Source: Eulemur rufifrons
Taxonomy: Eukaryota; Chordata; Mammalia; Primates; Lemuridae
Length of the DNA: 64,000 nt
Assembly: GCF_041146395.1 (NCBI RefSeq)
Contig: NC_090989.1
Coordinates: forward strand, 225,092,843 to 225,156,842
Reading direction: 5' to 3'
A program made the position numbers and the translations under genes. The notes beneath the pieces are model-generated. The model saw only the letters and a program-made list of their open reading frames with translations. It searched no databases and was not told where the DNA came from. Positions 1 through 12,290 of the stretch are shown one piece after another; the stretch's first letter is position 1; every line of letters starts with the position of its first letter.

Positions 1-2338
1 TGTACAAAATTGGTTTATCTGAGTCTTTCTAATACAGCACCTGAGTGTGGGAAGCTGAGTCTGGCCATGGACAGCAGACACAGTTAAGTGCAGGCTTTGG
101 CAATGGCAACAGGAAAGCTTGGAGGGTGCTAAGAAGGAAAGGGTAACCCCACAAGGAGTTACCTTCACATGCCATGTGAAGACACACAATACCACCTTTT
201 TCTGAGCTCTGATTGATATGAGGGAATCTGATGACTCCAATGGCACTCTAGGACTCCATGTTTATGGCGTGTCTGGAATAAGTAATCAACATTGTATACT
301 GGTTTAGAGGCCATGAGGTTGGCTTGTCCTTGGGCACACACCCAGCAACCAGTCAAGTTGAGATTTCTCTAAACCTGGGAAGAGGTACCCTACATCCTAT
401 TCACTGGTCTTAAGGAACTTGGTGCCTAAGCAGTTTCTCAACATGTGCTTAACAGTTTAGATCTCAGCAAAGAAGATGGTTGGCTCATTAATGGACACTC
501 CGATCAATGCCTTAGAGAGGAAAGGTCCTTGTTTTCTAGTGAATTATTTTAGGGGGAGGTGCGTCACACGTGGCTGCTGTTAGGTGGAACCTGCCCAGTC
601 TACATCTTCATGATCCAGAAACCTTGGACATCCAGCCCCAAACCCGGGGTTCTGAGTCCAGCCATCTGGAAGGGGGTTCAGGGCCAGGCCCTCGCTGGCC
701 CTTGTCTGCCTTTTGTGTCACCTAGAGTCTGCTCAGCAAGGTCTACTGTGAGGGCTTAAAACTAATCTCCCATAGTTTATGAGCCCAAATCCATTTGCAG
801 TGAGGAAGACCCTGGATGACCAGTGGCTTAAATAAATGTCCCCTTCTGTGGTGTTCCTATGGCGAGACTCGAGTTCCACACGCATGATGTAAGCGAGAGC
901 GGGGCCGCCCTTTCTCCCACATGTGGCTCAGAAATCATTTACAAAGCAAACGGAAAAGACAGCCCTGGGCAGGCGACTTTTCCTTTTGCTCTGGGCCAGG
1001 CCTGAGCTCCCAGGCCACTCCTAGAAGGCTCGTCTGATCTGGAAGTGCGATTGAAAACAGGTGTCCACCCAGTGCCTATAAAATATATACTGGCAATGGG
1101 GGAGATCCTTGGAGATTCTTTCAACTGGTAGAAATATGGAGACAATTCCCAAATCTGACTCTGCCTAGATCCTTCCAGACTTCCAGCCCCATCTCTCTTT
1201 GGGAAAAAAAAAATCCACAAAAACTTTCAGGGAAACTGGGAGCATATGGTTCCACCACTTTATTCCATAGAAAGAATGTGAAAAAGATGGGAGAGATGCT
1301 GTCAAAATGTCAGACTTGGCCTTGCACGGCAGGAGAAGTGGCTCTTGTATCCTGCCCTGCCTCCTCCTCCTCAGGGCAACCCAGGTGACCTTGGGGTGTA
1401 CGAGCAAAGTGGTGACTGCGATCTGAATGCCAGATTTACCCAATTTCTATTTAGCAAACAAATCGAATGTACTGCTGCTCGTGTTTGGGATAAATACCTG
1501 ATTAGATTCTCTTAAAATATGGTGACTACTGCCCATAAAGGAGAGGAATTTCAGCTGGGCACCGGCCGGCCGGGTGAGAGGATTGAGTTTCCTCTTTATT
1601 TGTTGTCAGCAAGTGCTCCTGAGCTCTCCTACCTTGCAAGTTCATTAAGCATGTGCTTGAACGTGGGGATACTGACAACGCAGCTGTATTTCATTTATAG
1701 ATAATTGATGCAATAAATGTAATAACCAAATGAGATATGTGGACTCATGAGCTAATTTGGGTGTAGATGTTACAGCACTTGTGCAGCTGGAAATGTTGCC
1801 ATCACACAATCTGTTTCAGATAAATGTGCCCCATTCCTGTCCTAAGACCAAAAAAAAAAAAAAAAAAAAAAACCAAATCATCCTCTATATCCGAAAGTAC
1901 ATGTTCAATCAGTCATGGTCAGTCTAAACACTGCTTGAAAGGATATTAATAGCAGCAATTTACTGCTACATGAACAGGTGACATTAACCCCTTACACACC
2001 GGGGGTGCCACGTAGAGGTGCTCAGACCTGGTTTCCATAGGCACTTTTGATCTGGAAATCTGAAGAACCCTAGTTGGAAGGGTGTGGATTCATTGTTATT
2101 CTTCTGCCTCCTTTTGCTGTAGGCAGAATTTCTTTTCATGGTCCATATATTTCCAGAGGCTCCTTATCTTTTATCTTCTCTGATATTTTAGCCCAGGCAA
2201 TCTGAATAGTTATATGTGGGAGGCAAGGTTCTGTGATTTTAAAACAGGGCTCTTGGAATAGACAGCCTTCACAGAAAGGAGTTTGTAACACATGAGAGAC
2301 CCACACTTCGAAGAAACTCTTACAGTTATCTACCAATA
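1..2338. other. Non-repetitive stretch, no gene recognised
   Basis: I recognise no coding exon or repeat family across this stretch. Open frames are all under 100 codons and look like chance. Two local features are visible. A CpG-containing pocket lies at about 858-915 ('ggcgagactcgag', 'gcgagagcggggccgcc'). An uninterrupted run of 23 A lies at 1850-1872 and may be the tail of a very degraded retroposon, although I could not match the sequence upstream of it to a family. Confidence 0.5.
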
Positions 2339-2346
2339 GCCTAGAC

Positions 2347-2622
2347 TAGAGGTTGATAAACTATGGCCCGTGAACTACATCCAGCCTACTGCCTGAACTA
2401 AAAATGTTTTTTTTTACATTTTTAAATGGTTGCAAAAAATCAAAAGAAGAATAATATTTTGTGATACAGAAAAATTATGTGACATTCAATTTTCAGTGTC
2501 CGTAAATAAAGTTTTATTAGAACACAACTACATTCATTTCTTTACTATTTTTATGGCTATTGTGGTGGGTAGTTGCAACATTTACCATCTAGCCCTTTGC
2601 AGAAAAAGTTTGCCAACCTCTG
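2347..2622. mobile_element. hAT-Charlie non-autonomous DNA transposon (MER1/MER30-like)
   Basis: The element is 276 bp with terminal inverted repeats: the left end reads 'tagaggttgataaact' and the right end, reversed, reads 'cagaggttggcaaact'. It is flanked by a perfect 8-bp direct repeat, 'gcctagac', at 2339-2346 and 2623-2630, the duplication length expected of hAT transposases. The interior, with 'aataaagttttattagaaca' and a 'ctatggcccgtgaac' end, resembles the MER1-type Charlie derivatives of mammals. It has no coding capacity and would have been moved in trans. The TIRs and duplication are seen directly; the subfamily name is from memory. Confidence 0.8.
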
Positions 2623-2630
2623 GCCTAGAC

Positions 2631-2999
2631 CGAAATACCACTCATTTCTACAAGTGAGGAAAAACTAGACTTGATTGCAGTGTCTTTTAAATAACATTTT
2701 CTTCAATTAGGTGCGCAGGGCGTAGGTTAACCACTTTGTCTGCAGAGGCCCATCTTAAAGGACCGGATGGGATACATTATCATTAGCATATCATTAGTTG
2801 TTAATACTAGTAGCCTAGTTTTTTTCTCCTTGTACTGACATTTCAATTGGTTGTGCTGTTTGTATGCAAACATTGTTTTTAATCTGTTTGAAAAGTTTGT
2901 CTTCTTAATTGGATAATCTTTTATTTTACAATTTAATTTTGTACTCAAACTGTTCGACATATTGTTTTCTCAGTAGATATTCTTAAATGTCAGATTTGT
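2631..2999. other. AT-rich stretch, nothing recognised
   Basis: AT-rich DNA between the hAT element and an old L1 fragment. I see no gene, RNA or clear repeat boundary. The minus-strand 77-codon frame in it is composition-driven. Confidence 0.45.
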
Positions 3000-3260
3000 T
3001 GAGGTATAATTTTGATACATTATATATAATAGGTTTATATTTCTAAGAATTTTGACCAAAATGTCCAGTCATGTAACCACCACCACAATCAAGATCTAGA
3101 ACAGCTCCGTCACCCCAAAAAGTTCCCTTGTGTCCCTTTCAGTCATCTTTCCCCCTTCCCTGGCCCCTGACTATGATGGATGGGTTTTTTGTTCCCATTG
3201 TTTTGTCTTTTCCAGAATGTCACATACGTGGGAACATACAAGATGTAATGGATATTTTAA
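3000..3260 (-). mobile_element. Old LINE-1 (L1M) 3' region fragment
   Basis: The text 'gtaaccaccaccacaatcaa', 'gttcccttgtgtcccttt' and 'cttttccagaatgtcacat' is typical of the 3' end of mammalian-wide L1M elements, read here as the complement. The copy is truncated and diverged and has no coding capacity. The exact subfamily and both boundaries are uncertain. A sister fragment with the same 'ttttccagaatgtcacat' phrase occurs near 11675, which supports the repeat assignment from within this window. Confidence 0.65.
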
Positions 3261-6200
3261 AGGTACATTTCAGTTCCCTCAACTGCAATTTAGGGACCAA
3301 TGAATTCTTAATCAGTGAGTTTCAACTATACTTGCAACAATCATATAATTAAGATTAAATCTATTTTCCTTGCTTATCTGGAAGAGGAATTAAAAGTCTG
3401 ACATACAGATATTGAACTTGTTCATACAAATACTAAATTTGTGGGACCAGATTTTGAAGTTGACATGAAATGCTTTGTCTAAAAAAAGAAAGTAAACGTT
3501 GTTATCAATTATACTGAAGCTTCCTGGATGAATTTATTTTTGTTATATAATCTTAGGCTTTCAATTTAATAGCCCGAAAATGATTTCTAAAATAGGTTTC
3601 TCTGTGAGTGAAAAGGGAGAAGAAACTGTTTATATAGTCATAATCTGTCAGTCTAAACCTTTCCCCTCACTTCTTAAATTTTATATATCTTACAAAGCAA
3701 AATATATGCCAAAACATAAAATATCCATTGTGTTACTCACTTGTTTCATCAGATACAGGATTGTTCTCTAGGAATGGGGATTGGAGAGCGTCTTTCCCAC
3801 TATGTGCATAAACAAAAGGTGACAGAATACATGTGTACTTGCACTAAAAAAAGAAAAAGAAAGAAAAGTGTGCATTTCCCGTGTTTCTATATGTACTGAT
3901 TTTCTAGTAAGTTGGATTTCTTCCTTTGAAGTAGTTGATAATATGCTAATTTTCTTTCTAGACAATCCTACAACAGAGACATTTCTATATGTTGACAATG
4001 CTGTTTAGTGAGTACAAATAAAATTTAAAAAGCAATGAATATTCAAGGTCATCAGCCCTAACCCAGCCCCTCCTTTTCCCCTTCCTTTCCTATTTCTTCC
4101 ATATTTAGTGTCTAGTATGGATAACACACTGTTGCCCCTTGGTGACCCTTTTCTTATCGTCTAGGATGGGGAAATTCCAAAGGACCCCTTCAATGGAAGC
4201 CAAGCATGAATTTCAGTAACACAGTGGGTACCTAAGTACGCCAAAGTCTTGCTAGGTCTTAAGGTAGGGTTTCTACTTTAACACTTTTTATGCTTTTGCA
4301 TGAGTGCAAAAAAATAGATTCAATATGTCTTAAGCATCTTTATTAGTTGTAGGTTTTAATCCAAGAGCACTAGGATTTTGCTGCCTGTGTCTACACAAGT
4401 GGGCATTAGATTAAAACTCAAGGTAAGCAAGTTCAGAAAATGGTCTGAAGTTTTCATTTTATTTCAAACTGAACTCATGTTACTCCTGTTGAAAATTGTA
4501 CTGACAGGCCTATACATATAATTTATGATATTTCCTATCAAGATGTGTAGCTGAATTAGAAACATTTGTGAACAAGTCCTTCTACAGCCAGTTAAAAGGC
4601 ATTTTTCTGCTGGGGAAGGGAGGAGGGCTTGGAGTGCAGAGGCACAAAGAAGAGCTTAGAATACCTTTTATTTCAATAACTGTTGATCAAGTAATTGACC
4701 ATAAACTCCTTACAACTGTGACCCTTGTGGCAACCACAGAAGAGGTGTTTATGGATAGACATTAAGCTCGCTCTTAAGTTGTTCGCAAAGGGTGCTGTTT
4801 ACAGAGGAAACTTCCCCAAACATCTTATTTTCCTTTGAAACATTACATGAAACAGATAACAAGATTTGGTCAGATAGCACCGAAAGGAGAGTAGAGGTGA
4901 ACAGCTGAAGCTTTGCCTATGTTTTTGGGAGAATTTGACTTTTCCAACAATCATTCTATTTTCACATTTTAGATCGTGGAAAAAGGAAACCTTCACATAG
5001 GATCCATTAGAGGCATTAAAAAAATTAAAGGGAAACCCAGCAATTTAGGAAGAGGCTATTGTATTGACTTGTTAAATTGCTTCAAGAGAAAAGTGATGTT
5101 GACCACACTGGCTCTTTTCGGGATTGAGAAAACTTCCTAATGAAGAGAAATACAGTATTAGCACTGTGTGAGAGAAAATGTGTTTGAAACTACATTTCCA
5201 GGGGATTAAAATGATACACTACTGCTTGCAATTGGATTTTTGCCGAAGAAAACACCAAGAGATTTTTTTAAAAAGTTCATGTAAATTGTTTGTTAAATAA
5301 AAGAAAGATTACACTTATTTTTAAAAGAATATGTTTTTCTGGAAGGTGCAATTATGGCCTAATGAACAAACTTCTGGAAGCAATGTGGTACAAATGGAAA
5401 GCCCTGCTCTGTTCACCTAAACGTGGCTCCCCGGTGCAATGCGTGGCTGACCTCACATGGTCTGAATAACGATGCCACCTGGTCAGATATTTCATGAGGT
5501 CCCCTATATGGCTGTACTCTCCTGGTTACAGTGAGAGGGAGAAGACTCTTTCCCTTTGGTGAGGCACAAAGGCATGAACATAGTGAAAAGAGAGCTGTCT
5601 AATGCAGGCATTATCATGGGCAAAACAGGAAGCTCTTGCAACACTCCAGTTGTGAGGCGAGGAGAACCAACACTGAGATGGTGGCAGAGGAAAATGAACA
5701 GAACGCATAACTAAGAGAGGTTTTGGGAAGGAAGCATCCGCAGGACTAGTGCCTGGTCTGGGAGGAAACCCAAGTGACTCCATGTTTCAAGCTAGAGTGA
5801 ATAAGAGCAACAGGGGGTCCAGGGACTTAGCTAGAGTAAATGACTTTTGCCTTCAGCCTTTGTCCCTTACTTTTTGTCTGGAAGGTAGATGTGATGCCTA
5901 GCAGTGGGATTAGCCATCTTACAATCAGGACAAAAGCCATGTGCTAAGCAGGGTGGAGCACTGGGTCCTGGACCATGCCCTCAAGCACCTGTGTCAGCCC
6001 TGGGCTTCCTGTTGGGCAAACCAAGCAAACCCCTCTGGGGCTAAGCCACTGCACACTGCCATTGGGCTTCTGCTCCTCGTGGCCAAATCCTAATTGACAG
6101 GGCTGAAGGAGAAGGTCCAGGAGAGCAGAGGGGACAGGGGAGGGCTGCACGTGGGAGGCACAGGGTAACTCAGGCACAGAAGTGGGAATGTGTGTAGCAT

Positions 6201-6719
6201 ACCCAGGGAACAAGGAGTAGAAGAGTCAGGAGAGCCAATTATTCTGGCTGGAAAGTGTCCAGTAAAAGGTGGCGGGGGGAAGACCAGGCAAGTATCAAAC
6301 CGATGAACTGTTAAAATGCTGCCCTTTAAACATCCTGGGAAGACCACCAAACATGTTTAGTGCTAATTGGGTTGATCAGGCTTTTAAGATGGTTTTATCT
6401 TGGGAAAAATGATTTAACTATTTATTATTAAAATTTGTAAATAAGCGTTCATAATGAAGATTCATTCCACTGTATTAACTACCCAGTAACCGGCTGATGG
6501 GTCTGTAGGGGTTGGGAGAGCAGATGCTGCGTCCCTGGCACATGGTACAGACCATGTCTGTATAACAGAAAGCAGAGTAGGAACCTAGTGTGGTTGTGAT
6601 GGTTCTGATTGATTGAATTTTTCTTTCTACTGAGTTAAGCTTTATCACTCAGTTGGAATCATTCAAGCAGAGGTTGGGCAAACCCTCCAAGAAGCTTCAA
6701 GTATTATCCTTCATCTTTC
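3261..6719. other. Long non-repetitive stretch, no gene recognised
   Basis: About 3.4 kb where I recognise neither coding exons nor clear repeats. The sequence is AT-rich to about 5.3 kb and more balanced from 5.4 to 6.3 kb. The overlapping minus-strand open frames at 5944-6213 and 6090-6350 fall in the less AT-rich part and show no domain, repeat or hydrophobic pattern I can name. Diverged repeat pieces below my recognition limit are likely. Confidence 0.4.
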
Positions 6720-6888
6720 CAGAGGTTCTTAGACTTTGGCAGGCACAAGATTCACTAGGGGAACTTGTTCAAGACCCTCAGAGGTTCTGGTACAGCAGGT
6801 TTGGGCTGGTTGTCAGGAATCTTCATTTTTAACAAGCACAGACGATTCTTTTGCAGATGGTTTTCTGAGTGTCATTTGAGAAGCACTG
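6720..6888. mobile_element. hAT-Charlie MITE, MER5A/MER20-like
   Basis: The ends read 'cagaggttcttagactttgg' on the left and 'tttgagaagcactg' on the right, matching the 'cagtggttctcaaacttt ... tttgagaaccactg' inverted termini of MER5/MER20-type elements. The middle ('cttcatttttaacaagcaca') fits the usual internal phrase of these short elements. An 8-bp target duplication is not convincing, so the copy is old. It is non-coding. Confidence 0.65.
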
Positions 6889-7082
6889 ATCTGTAGTCTG
6901 CCCCCTTCCGTATTTCCTCCCCCTCTCTGCCTATGTTCTGGTGCATTCCAGAAGGAAAGGAGTTTCTGAAGGTAAGGGTCTCATTTCATCTTCATGACTT
7001 TCTGCTAGTAGCTGGGAGGTTTCAGTGAAGGGCACACTGTTTTTCAGATTCTTCTCACACCTCTTAGAATTTTCTGTTTTTT

Positions 7083-7265
7083 AAATAAGAAAAAATACTT
7101 GTTCATTAACTAGAAAACTTGTAAAAATTCAGGAAGGGATAAATAAGAAAATACAAATAATCACTATTCCTCTGTGGAGACAGAACCATTGTTGGTACTG
7201 GTATCTTCTTCTCTTATTTTCCTTCTGTACATAAAAATTTTAATCAAATGCACTTGAAGACAACA
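7083..7265 (-). mobile_element. Probable old LINE-1 fragment
   Basis: The run 'aatcactattcctctgtgga' followed by 'cttattttccttctgtacat' resembles the complement of the L1ME 3' region ('...atcccaccacccagagataaccactgttaac...'). It is short and diverged and without clear ends, so the call is tentative. Confidence 0.4.
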
Positions 7266-7689
7266 TACACTACTTTTCATATCTTTCATGTCTGATCTTT
7301 CCAGACTCATTGGTGTTGTGGTCCTGAGTCCAGCATGGAGGTGAAAGCATTCTGATCTCTTCATGCATCACCTGTTTATTATGGCCTTATAAGCCTCTTT
7401 AGAATATTTATACCAGTGTTGTATAGGAAAGTGTATATTTAGTAAATGAACAAGGTCTTATTGGTTTAAAATAAGTAGCATAATGTTCATTCCAGGAAAG
7501 ACTCAAAAGTCATTTATTTTTATTATTTTTGGTGAGCTTAAGTTATAAACAACTCTCTCTGTGTCATTTGCAGTTAAAGCTTTACCTCTTATTGTGGAAT
7601 AGGAGGACACCTAAGGCCTCACACCACTGCATCTCTGAGCATTGTCACTTTGGTGGTGGTGTACTGAGGGCCTAGATGTTCAGCTTCTT

Positions 7690-7930
7690 GAATCAGCCAG
7701 GAATCTTTGGTTGCAAGCAACAGAAACTGACCCTGGCTAAGACAAACTGGGAAGTTTACTGGCCTGGTATGGGTAGCTCAGAGAATGGAAGGAAAAGCAG
7801 AAGAACTGGGCCTCGGGGAAGATAAAAGGACAGCTTAGAAGATCTAGGTGGCAGGTGCTAAAGGGTGTTTTATTCTGGGCACTGGTCCCAGAATGAATCT
7901 GCACTAACTATTTTCTGTTCCTAGGTTCCT
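7690..7930. repeat. Unclassified old interspersed repeat, fragment
   Basis: Contains 'tctttggttgcaagcaacag' followed by 'aaactgaccctggctaagac', a phrase common to an abundant mammalian repeat whose name I cannot state with certainty. A longer copy apparently of the same family lies at 9195-9705. It has no coding potential. Confidence 0.4.
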
Positions 7931-7944
7931 CCTCTAAGAGAACA

Positions 7945-8860
7945 CCATGTTTATTCTTTCATTCATTCATTCATACATATTTATTGAGCGCAAGGCACTC
8001 TTTTAAGTTCTAGGGTTACCATAGTGAACAAAACAGACAAAAATCATTGGCATCATGGAGTTTACATTCTAGTCAGGAGAGACTGACAATAAACTAAAAA
8101 ACAAAAATGAATAAAATATATAGTATTTCACATGGTGATATATGTTACGCAGAATAAATAAAGGAGGGTAAGATTGGCTAGCAAAGGCCTGACTTAAAAG
8201 GTGTTTGAGTCAAGACAGAGAAGAGATCTGTGTGGATGTTGGAAATGAGCTTTCCTGGTGGAGGGAACAGTATTGACTTATCTTTTAAAATGATCACTCT
8301 GGCTGTTCTGCTGAGAATACACCGGAGGGAGCCTAAAGCAGAATCAAAGACACCAGAGAGAAAGCTTCTGCAGTCATCCAGGCGGGACACGATTTGGGCT
8401 TGGGCAAGAGTGATCTTGGTGGAGATGATGAGAACTGGTTGGTTCTGGGGCTCTTGTGAAGGAAGAGCTGCTAGGATTTGATGGCAGTTAGGATATAGGG
8501 CACAAGAAAAAGAGATGACTCAATGATGACTCTTAGATTTTTTGGCTTGAGCCAACTCTTGAGGTGGAAAAGGTTGTAGGAAAGAACAAGTTTGGGAGGA
8601 TCTGGAGCTTGGTTTGGATGTGTCAAGGGTTAGAACAGATGTAAGTAACAGGAGGAGGCAGTTGGACATGCAAGTAGGCAACTGGAGTTCAAGGGAGAGG
8701 ACTTGGGAGACATTGGTAGATGAATGATATTGCAACCAGAAGGCTGGCTGAGATGAGAGTGAGTATAGATGGAAAAGAGGAAAGGCCTGGGGCAGAGATG
8801 GAAGAAGAGGAACTAGAAAAGGGGACCAAGAAAGAGTGACCTAACTGATTAGATCAACTT
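7945..8860 (-). mobile_element. LINE-2 (L2) 3' portion with reverse-transcriptase remnant
   Basis: The 3' terminus lies on the left: 'ttcattcattcattcataca' then 'tttattgagcgcaaggcact' is the complement of the L2 tail, which ends in (TGAA)n. To the right, phrases such as 'gtgaacaaaacagacaaaaa', 'gatcactctggctgttctgc' and 'gcagtcatccaggcgggaca' follow the L2 order toward the reverse-transcriptase region. Minus-strand open pieces at 8178-8390 and 8520-8735 translate to degraded C-terminal RT sequence, for example 'LSLELQLPTCMSNCLL'. The copy is 5'-truncated and dead. Confidence 0.8.
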
Positions 8861-9004
8861 GTATCTCATGGCCATGCCTTGGTTGGGAGTGGGAGCACCG
8901 TGCTTGACAAGACTGCAGGTGGTGGTGGAGCTGCTTCCTCAAAATCATTATCAGAAGGGATGGACATTGTGTGGCCAGAAACATGTGGGTACCATACTCC
9001 TGAT

Positions 9005-9120
9005 TGCAAATCTTTAAGGCAAGAATTGTGTCTTATTTGTCTGTCTGTGTCCCTTACCAAGCATAAAACATGACAGGTTTGGTGTTCAATATATGCTTTT
9101 AACATAAACCAATGCATGAA
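9005..9120 (+). mobile_element. LINE-2 3' end fragment
   Basis: The sequence 'aaggcaagaattgtgtctta' followed by 'tttgtctgtctgtgtccctt' and 'accaatgcatgaa' follows the L2 3' untranslated end ('...ggcagggactgtgtct...gttgaatgaatgaa'). It is a short, old, non-coding copy, in the orientation opposite to the larger L2 to its left. Confidence 0.6.
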
Positions 9121-9194
9121 TCATTTGGGACAACCGACATCTTTTATTTTCTTCCTTTTATTGTATTTATCAGAACATGTTTCCAAGATGGAAA

Positions 9195-9705
9195 TCTAGA
9201 CAAAGCTGTCTTAATCAAGAAAGGAAACGTATTGGTTCTCATGATTAAAATGTGGGAATGACTTCAGGTTTGACTGGATCTAGGCATCAGTCAACGTATT
9301 CACGTCTGCCTCTCATTTTTGACATTTCTGCCTTCATCAAGGGCACCATACTCACACAGGATCTTCTCCTCTCAGGGTAGTAAGGTCTCTACCGGCAGAT
9401 CCAGATTTACCATTAGCAAACCTAGTGGCAAGGAAACATCTCTTTTTCAATAGTTCCCGAAGAAGCTCTCAGACATGGGCCACGTGCCTATCCCTGAATC
9501 AATCACTGTGGCCAGGATGATGGAGTCTTCTGTTGATGAGGCCTGGTCCAATGTTCACCTTGAGTGCTGGGACTGAGGGCTGGGCTCTACTATACAAATT
9601 GAAACTAAGATGTGATCTCCCAGGAAAAACTGAAGTGATAATGACACAAGTCAAAGGAATGGAGACTGATCAGGCAGAGGCAACAGCTGGCCACTACAAG
9701 TAGAG
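9195..9705. repeat. Unclassified old interspersed repeat, long copy
   Basis: About 500 bp with recognisable phrases in order: 'aagaaaggaaacgtattggt' near the left, 'gggccacgtgcctatccctg' then 'aatcaatcactgtggccagg' in the middle, and 'aggcagaggcaacagctggc' then 'cactacaag' at the right. These belong to a common mammalian dispersed repeat that I recognise by text but cannot name safely. The copy at 7690-7930 appears to be the opposite end of the same family. Non-coding. Confidence 0.45.
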
Positions 9706-11200
9706 AAGTATATCACAGGAGCACGTGGGAGAAGCAGTCAAAATCTTTGACCCTTCTGTGGTGTCTGTTTACACAGAAATTGCCGCATCTGGTTGCGTTT
9801 GGTCTAACCATGGTTTGGAACGAGTTGGCAAATCACAAGCAGTTGTGCTTGAACTTCGTAAACTACAGGACCACTGGGACAATGCTGACAATCTGTTTCC
9901 CTTCTCTCTCTGCACCTCAGGCCTGGGAGAGCAGCTCCAGGCATCCCTTTGCCCCTCTGAAGGCTCACAAGCCTGAGGCAGCCTGGAGTCCTGCCCAGAG
10001 GACACCCCGTTAAACACAAAGATGAAGTTATCACCGGCTTGGCAAATTTTCCTCTGGCTGTTTTATGATAATACCATCAGCCAAGGAGATGAAGCAAGGC
10101 GTGGTGCTTCAGAACAATGAAGCCCCTTGGTGGAACACCGCAGACCTTGGAATAGAGAGCTTTGAGACCCCTAGGGGGAAGTCGCTGTAATTTTGAAAGT
10201 GCTTCACTCAGAAAAGGAGCCTGTGATTTGTGAAGCAAGACTAATCTGCTCTTGGGAAGCTGCAGCATGAAATGAGACAAGGTGTGATAACCTGTCAAGT
10301 TCCAAAGAGAGATGATTTAGGAGGAGATAGCGGCTTGAAAACGTGAGGATGGGTGTTACTAACTTAATCCATATGATGCCTTCAAAACAAAAAGTATATT
10401 AGGGGCGAAAGGCATGGAACAGACATTATTCATTGTCTCCAGGTGAGATTTCTCCTGTGAGTTTACAAGCAAGTGTTGGCATGCTGTGTGCAGACATTTG
10501 TACAATAGATTAGAGTACCCAGATCGCCACAGATGAAAAGTAGGGGAGACACCTTTGACTCCTTCCCTTCCCTGGTCTAATTTATCTATCTCATTTATTC
10601 CAGACAAGGGCTCCTTTACTTTGTGAAAATTAGAGACATCTGTAGTTATATAACCTGAGTCGAGGACAATCAAAGCTCACGCTGCCAGGTGTGAACAGAT
10701 TGCTTGTAGGGTCAGGAAGGTGACTCTTTTCCTCCTCCTCCTCCTCTCATGGGCACCATCCACAATCGGGAGGTGTTTTCCAGGAGTGGGTGGGGAGGGA
10801 CGGAAGAAGAATCTGTTCTCTGGTGGGAGAAGCATATGCCGGCTGGACCTGAATGACTCATACAACTGGCAATGTGCTTCCAATCCCATAAGACAGTTCC
10901 ACAGACCCTCCCGCTAATTTTGGGGCCCAGGGTGATATTGCAAAGGGGGAGCACAGACCTCTGAAGGGCTCATATTTGGGTAATGTTCCTACTGCAGCAA
11001 CTCACTTTCACTAGACATTCACGTACATCCCCGAGACTAGGAAAAGACCTTCCAAATGTAGGGGACAGATTCTCAGAATGGCCTATTGCCCCTGGGAAGA
11101 TGGGACTGCAAGAAATTTCTAACTAGAGAGAAACAAAGATGAGGTTCTTTGGTGACTCCCATACAATATTTGTTTTGATTTTGAAATTTTATTTATTTTA
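9706..11200. other. Non-repetitive stretch, no gene recognised
   Basis: Roughly 1.5 kb of balanced composition without recognisable repeats. Several open frames overlap on both strands at 9725-10034, none with a nameable domain. Overlap of four frames on two strands suggests low stop density rather than coding. A short (TCC) run at about 10730-10746 is the only simple repeat I see. Confidence 0.4.
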
Positions 11201-11274
11201 ATTAAAAAAACTCACATACAAGTCAGTTATTGGAGAATTTTTAAGTACTTTAGAACAACGTGCATATGTGAACC

Positions 11275-11860
11275 TACTCCTTTTTAAAAATATACTTTAC
11301 TTTTTAGAGCAGTTTTTGGCTCACATCCAAATGGAATGGAAAGTATTTCTCTTATAGTGCCTGCCCCCACCCACGCACAGCCTCCCCCATTATCAACATC
11401 CCTCAGAAGAGTGATACATTTGTTACAATCGATGAACCTACGTTGGCACATCATGATAACCCAAAGTCCCTACTTTACATTAGGGTTCACGCTTGCTGTT
11501 GTGCCTTCCATGGGTTTTGACAGATGTATAATGACACATATCTAGCACTGAAGTATCGTGCAGGACAGTTTCACTGCCCTAAAAATCCTCTGTGCTCTGC
11601 CTGTTCACCTCTCCCTTCTGCTCTAACTCCTGACAAGCACTGATATTTTTACAGTCTCCAATGTTTTGCCTTTTCCAGAATGTCACATTAGAAGAATACA
11701 GTATGTAGCCTTTTCAGATTGGCATCTTTATTTAGTAGTATGTAGTTAAGGTTTCTCCATGTCTTTTTTGGCTTGATAGTTCCTTTTTTTAGTGCTGGAT
11801 GTTATTCCATTGTCTGGATGTACCATTCCCATATGATTTTGAAATGGAGGGTTTTCTCCT
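11275..11860 (-). mobile_element. Old LINE-1 (L1M) 3' region
   Basis: The order of phrases matches a mammalian-wide L1M 3' end in reverse: 'tttttagagcagtttttggc', 'cctcccccattatcaacatc', 'cagtttcactgccctaaaaa', 'cttttccagaatgtcacatt', 'gtagccttttcagattggca', 'gatgttattccattgtctgg'. The ORF2 3' end begins at the right edge. The copy is diverged, truncated and non-coding. Confidence 0.75.
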
Positions 11861-12079
11861 TGGGATTAAGGGATATGAAAAATAGTGAGGCAGCTCTGGA
11901 GGACGATGTAAGCCGTGAGCACATAGGAGCTTTATTTTACTTGCTGACACTGAAACATCACTTGTTGCAATGGTTTAGGAAGCATGGAAAACCTTTTCTG
12001 TCTTTCTCCTCTACTTTTTGACTGGACTTCTTTGCTATCACCCATAGAAGCAGATATTAACGTAGGAAGAGGGAAAGAG

Positions 12080-12290
12080 CATGGAATTTGGGATCCAGGA
12101 GGATCTGCATTTTGGTCTCAGTTCTGTCACCTATGGACTGTAGGATCCTGAGAAAACAATTTTAACTCTGCTTTTGAAATGTGTTTCTTTATCTGTAAAA
12201 GGGACACAGGGCTCTCAGCTCAAAGGAAACTTGTGAGATTAAATAGTGTGTATGATACTGTTTCATAAACAATATAACCCCTTTTCAAAT
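12080..12290 (+). repeat. MIR SINE
   Basis: Shows the MIR order: 'catggaatttgggatccagg', a degraded 'ctgtcacctatggactgt', 'gtttctttatctgtaaaagg' and 'gtgagattaaatagtgtgta'. MIR is a tRNA-derived SINE amplified before the mammalian radiation. This copy is old and non-coding. Confidence 0.65.
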
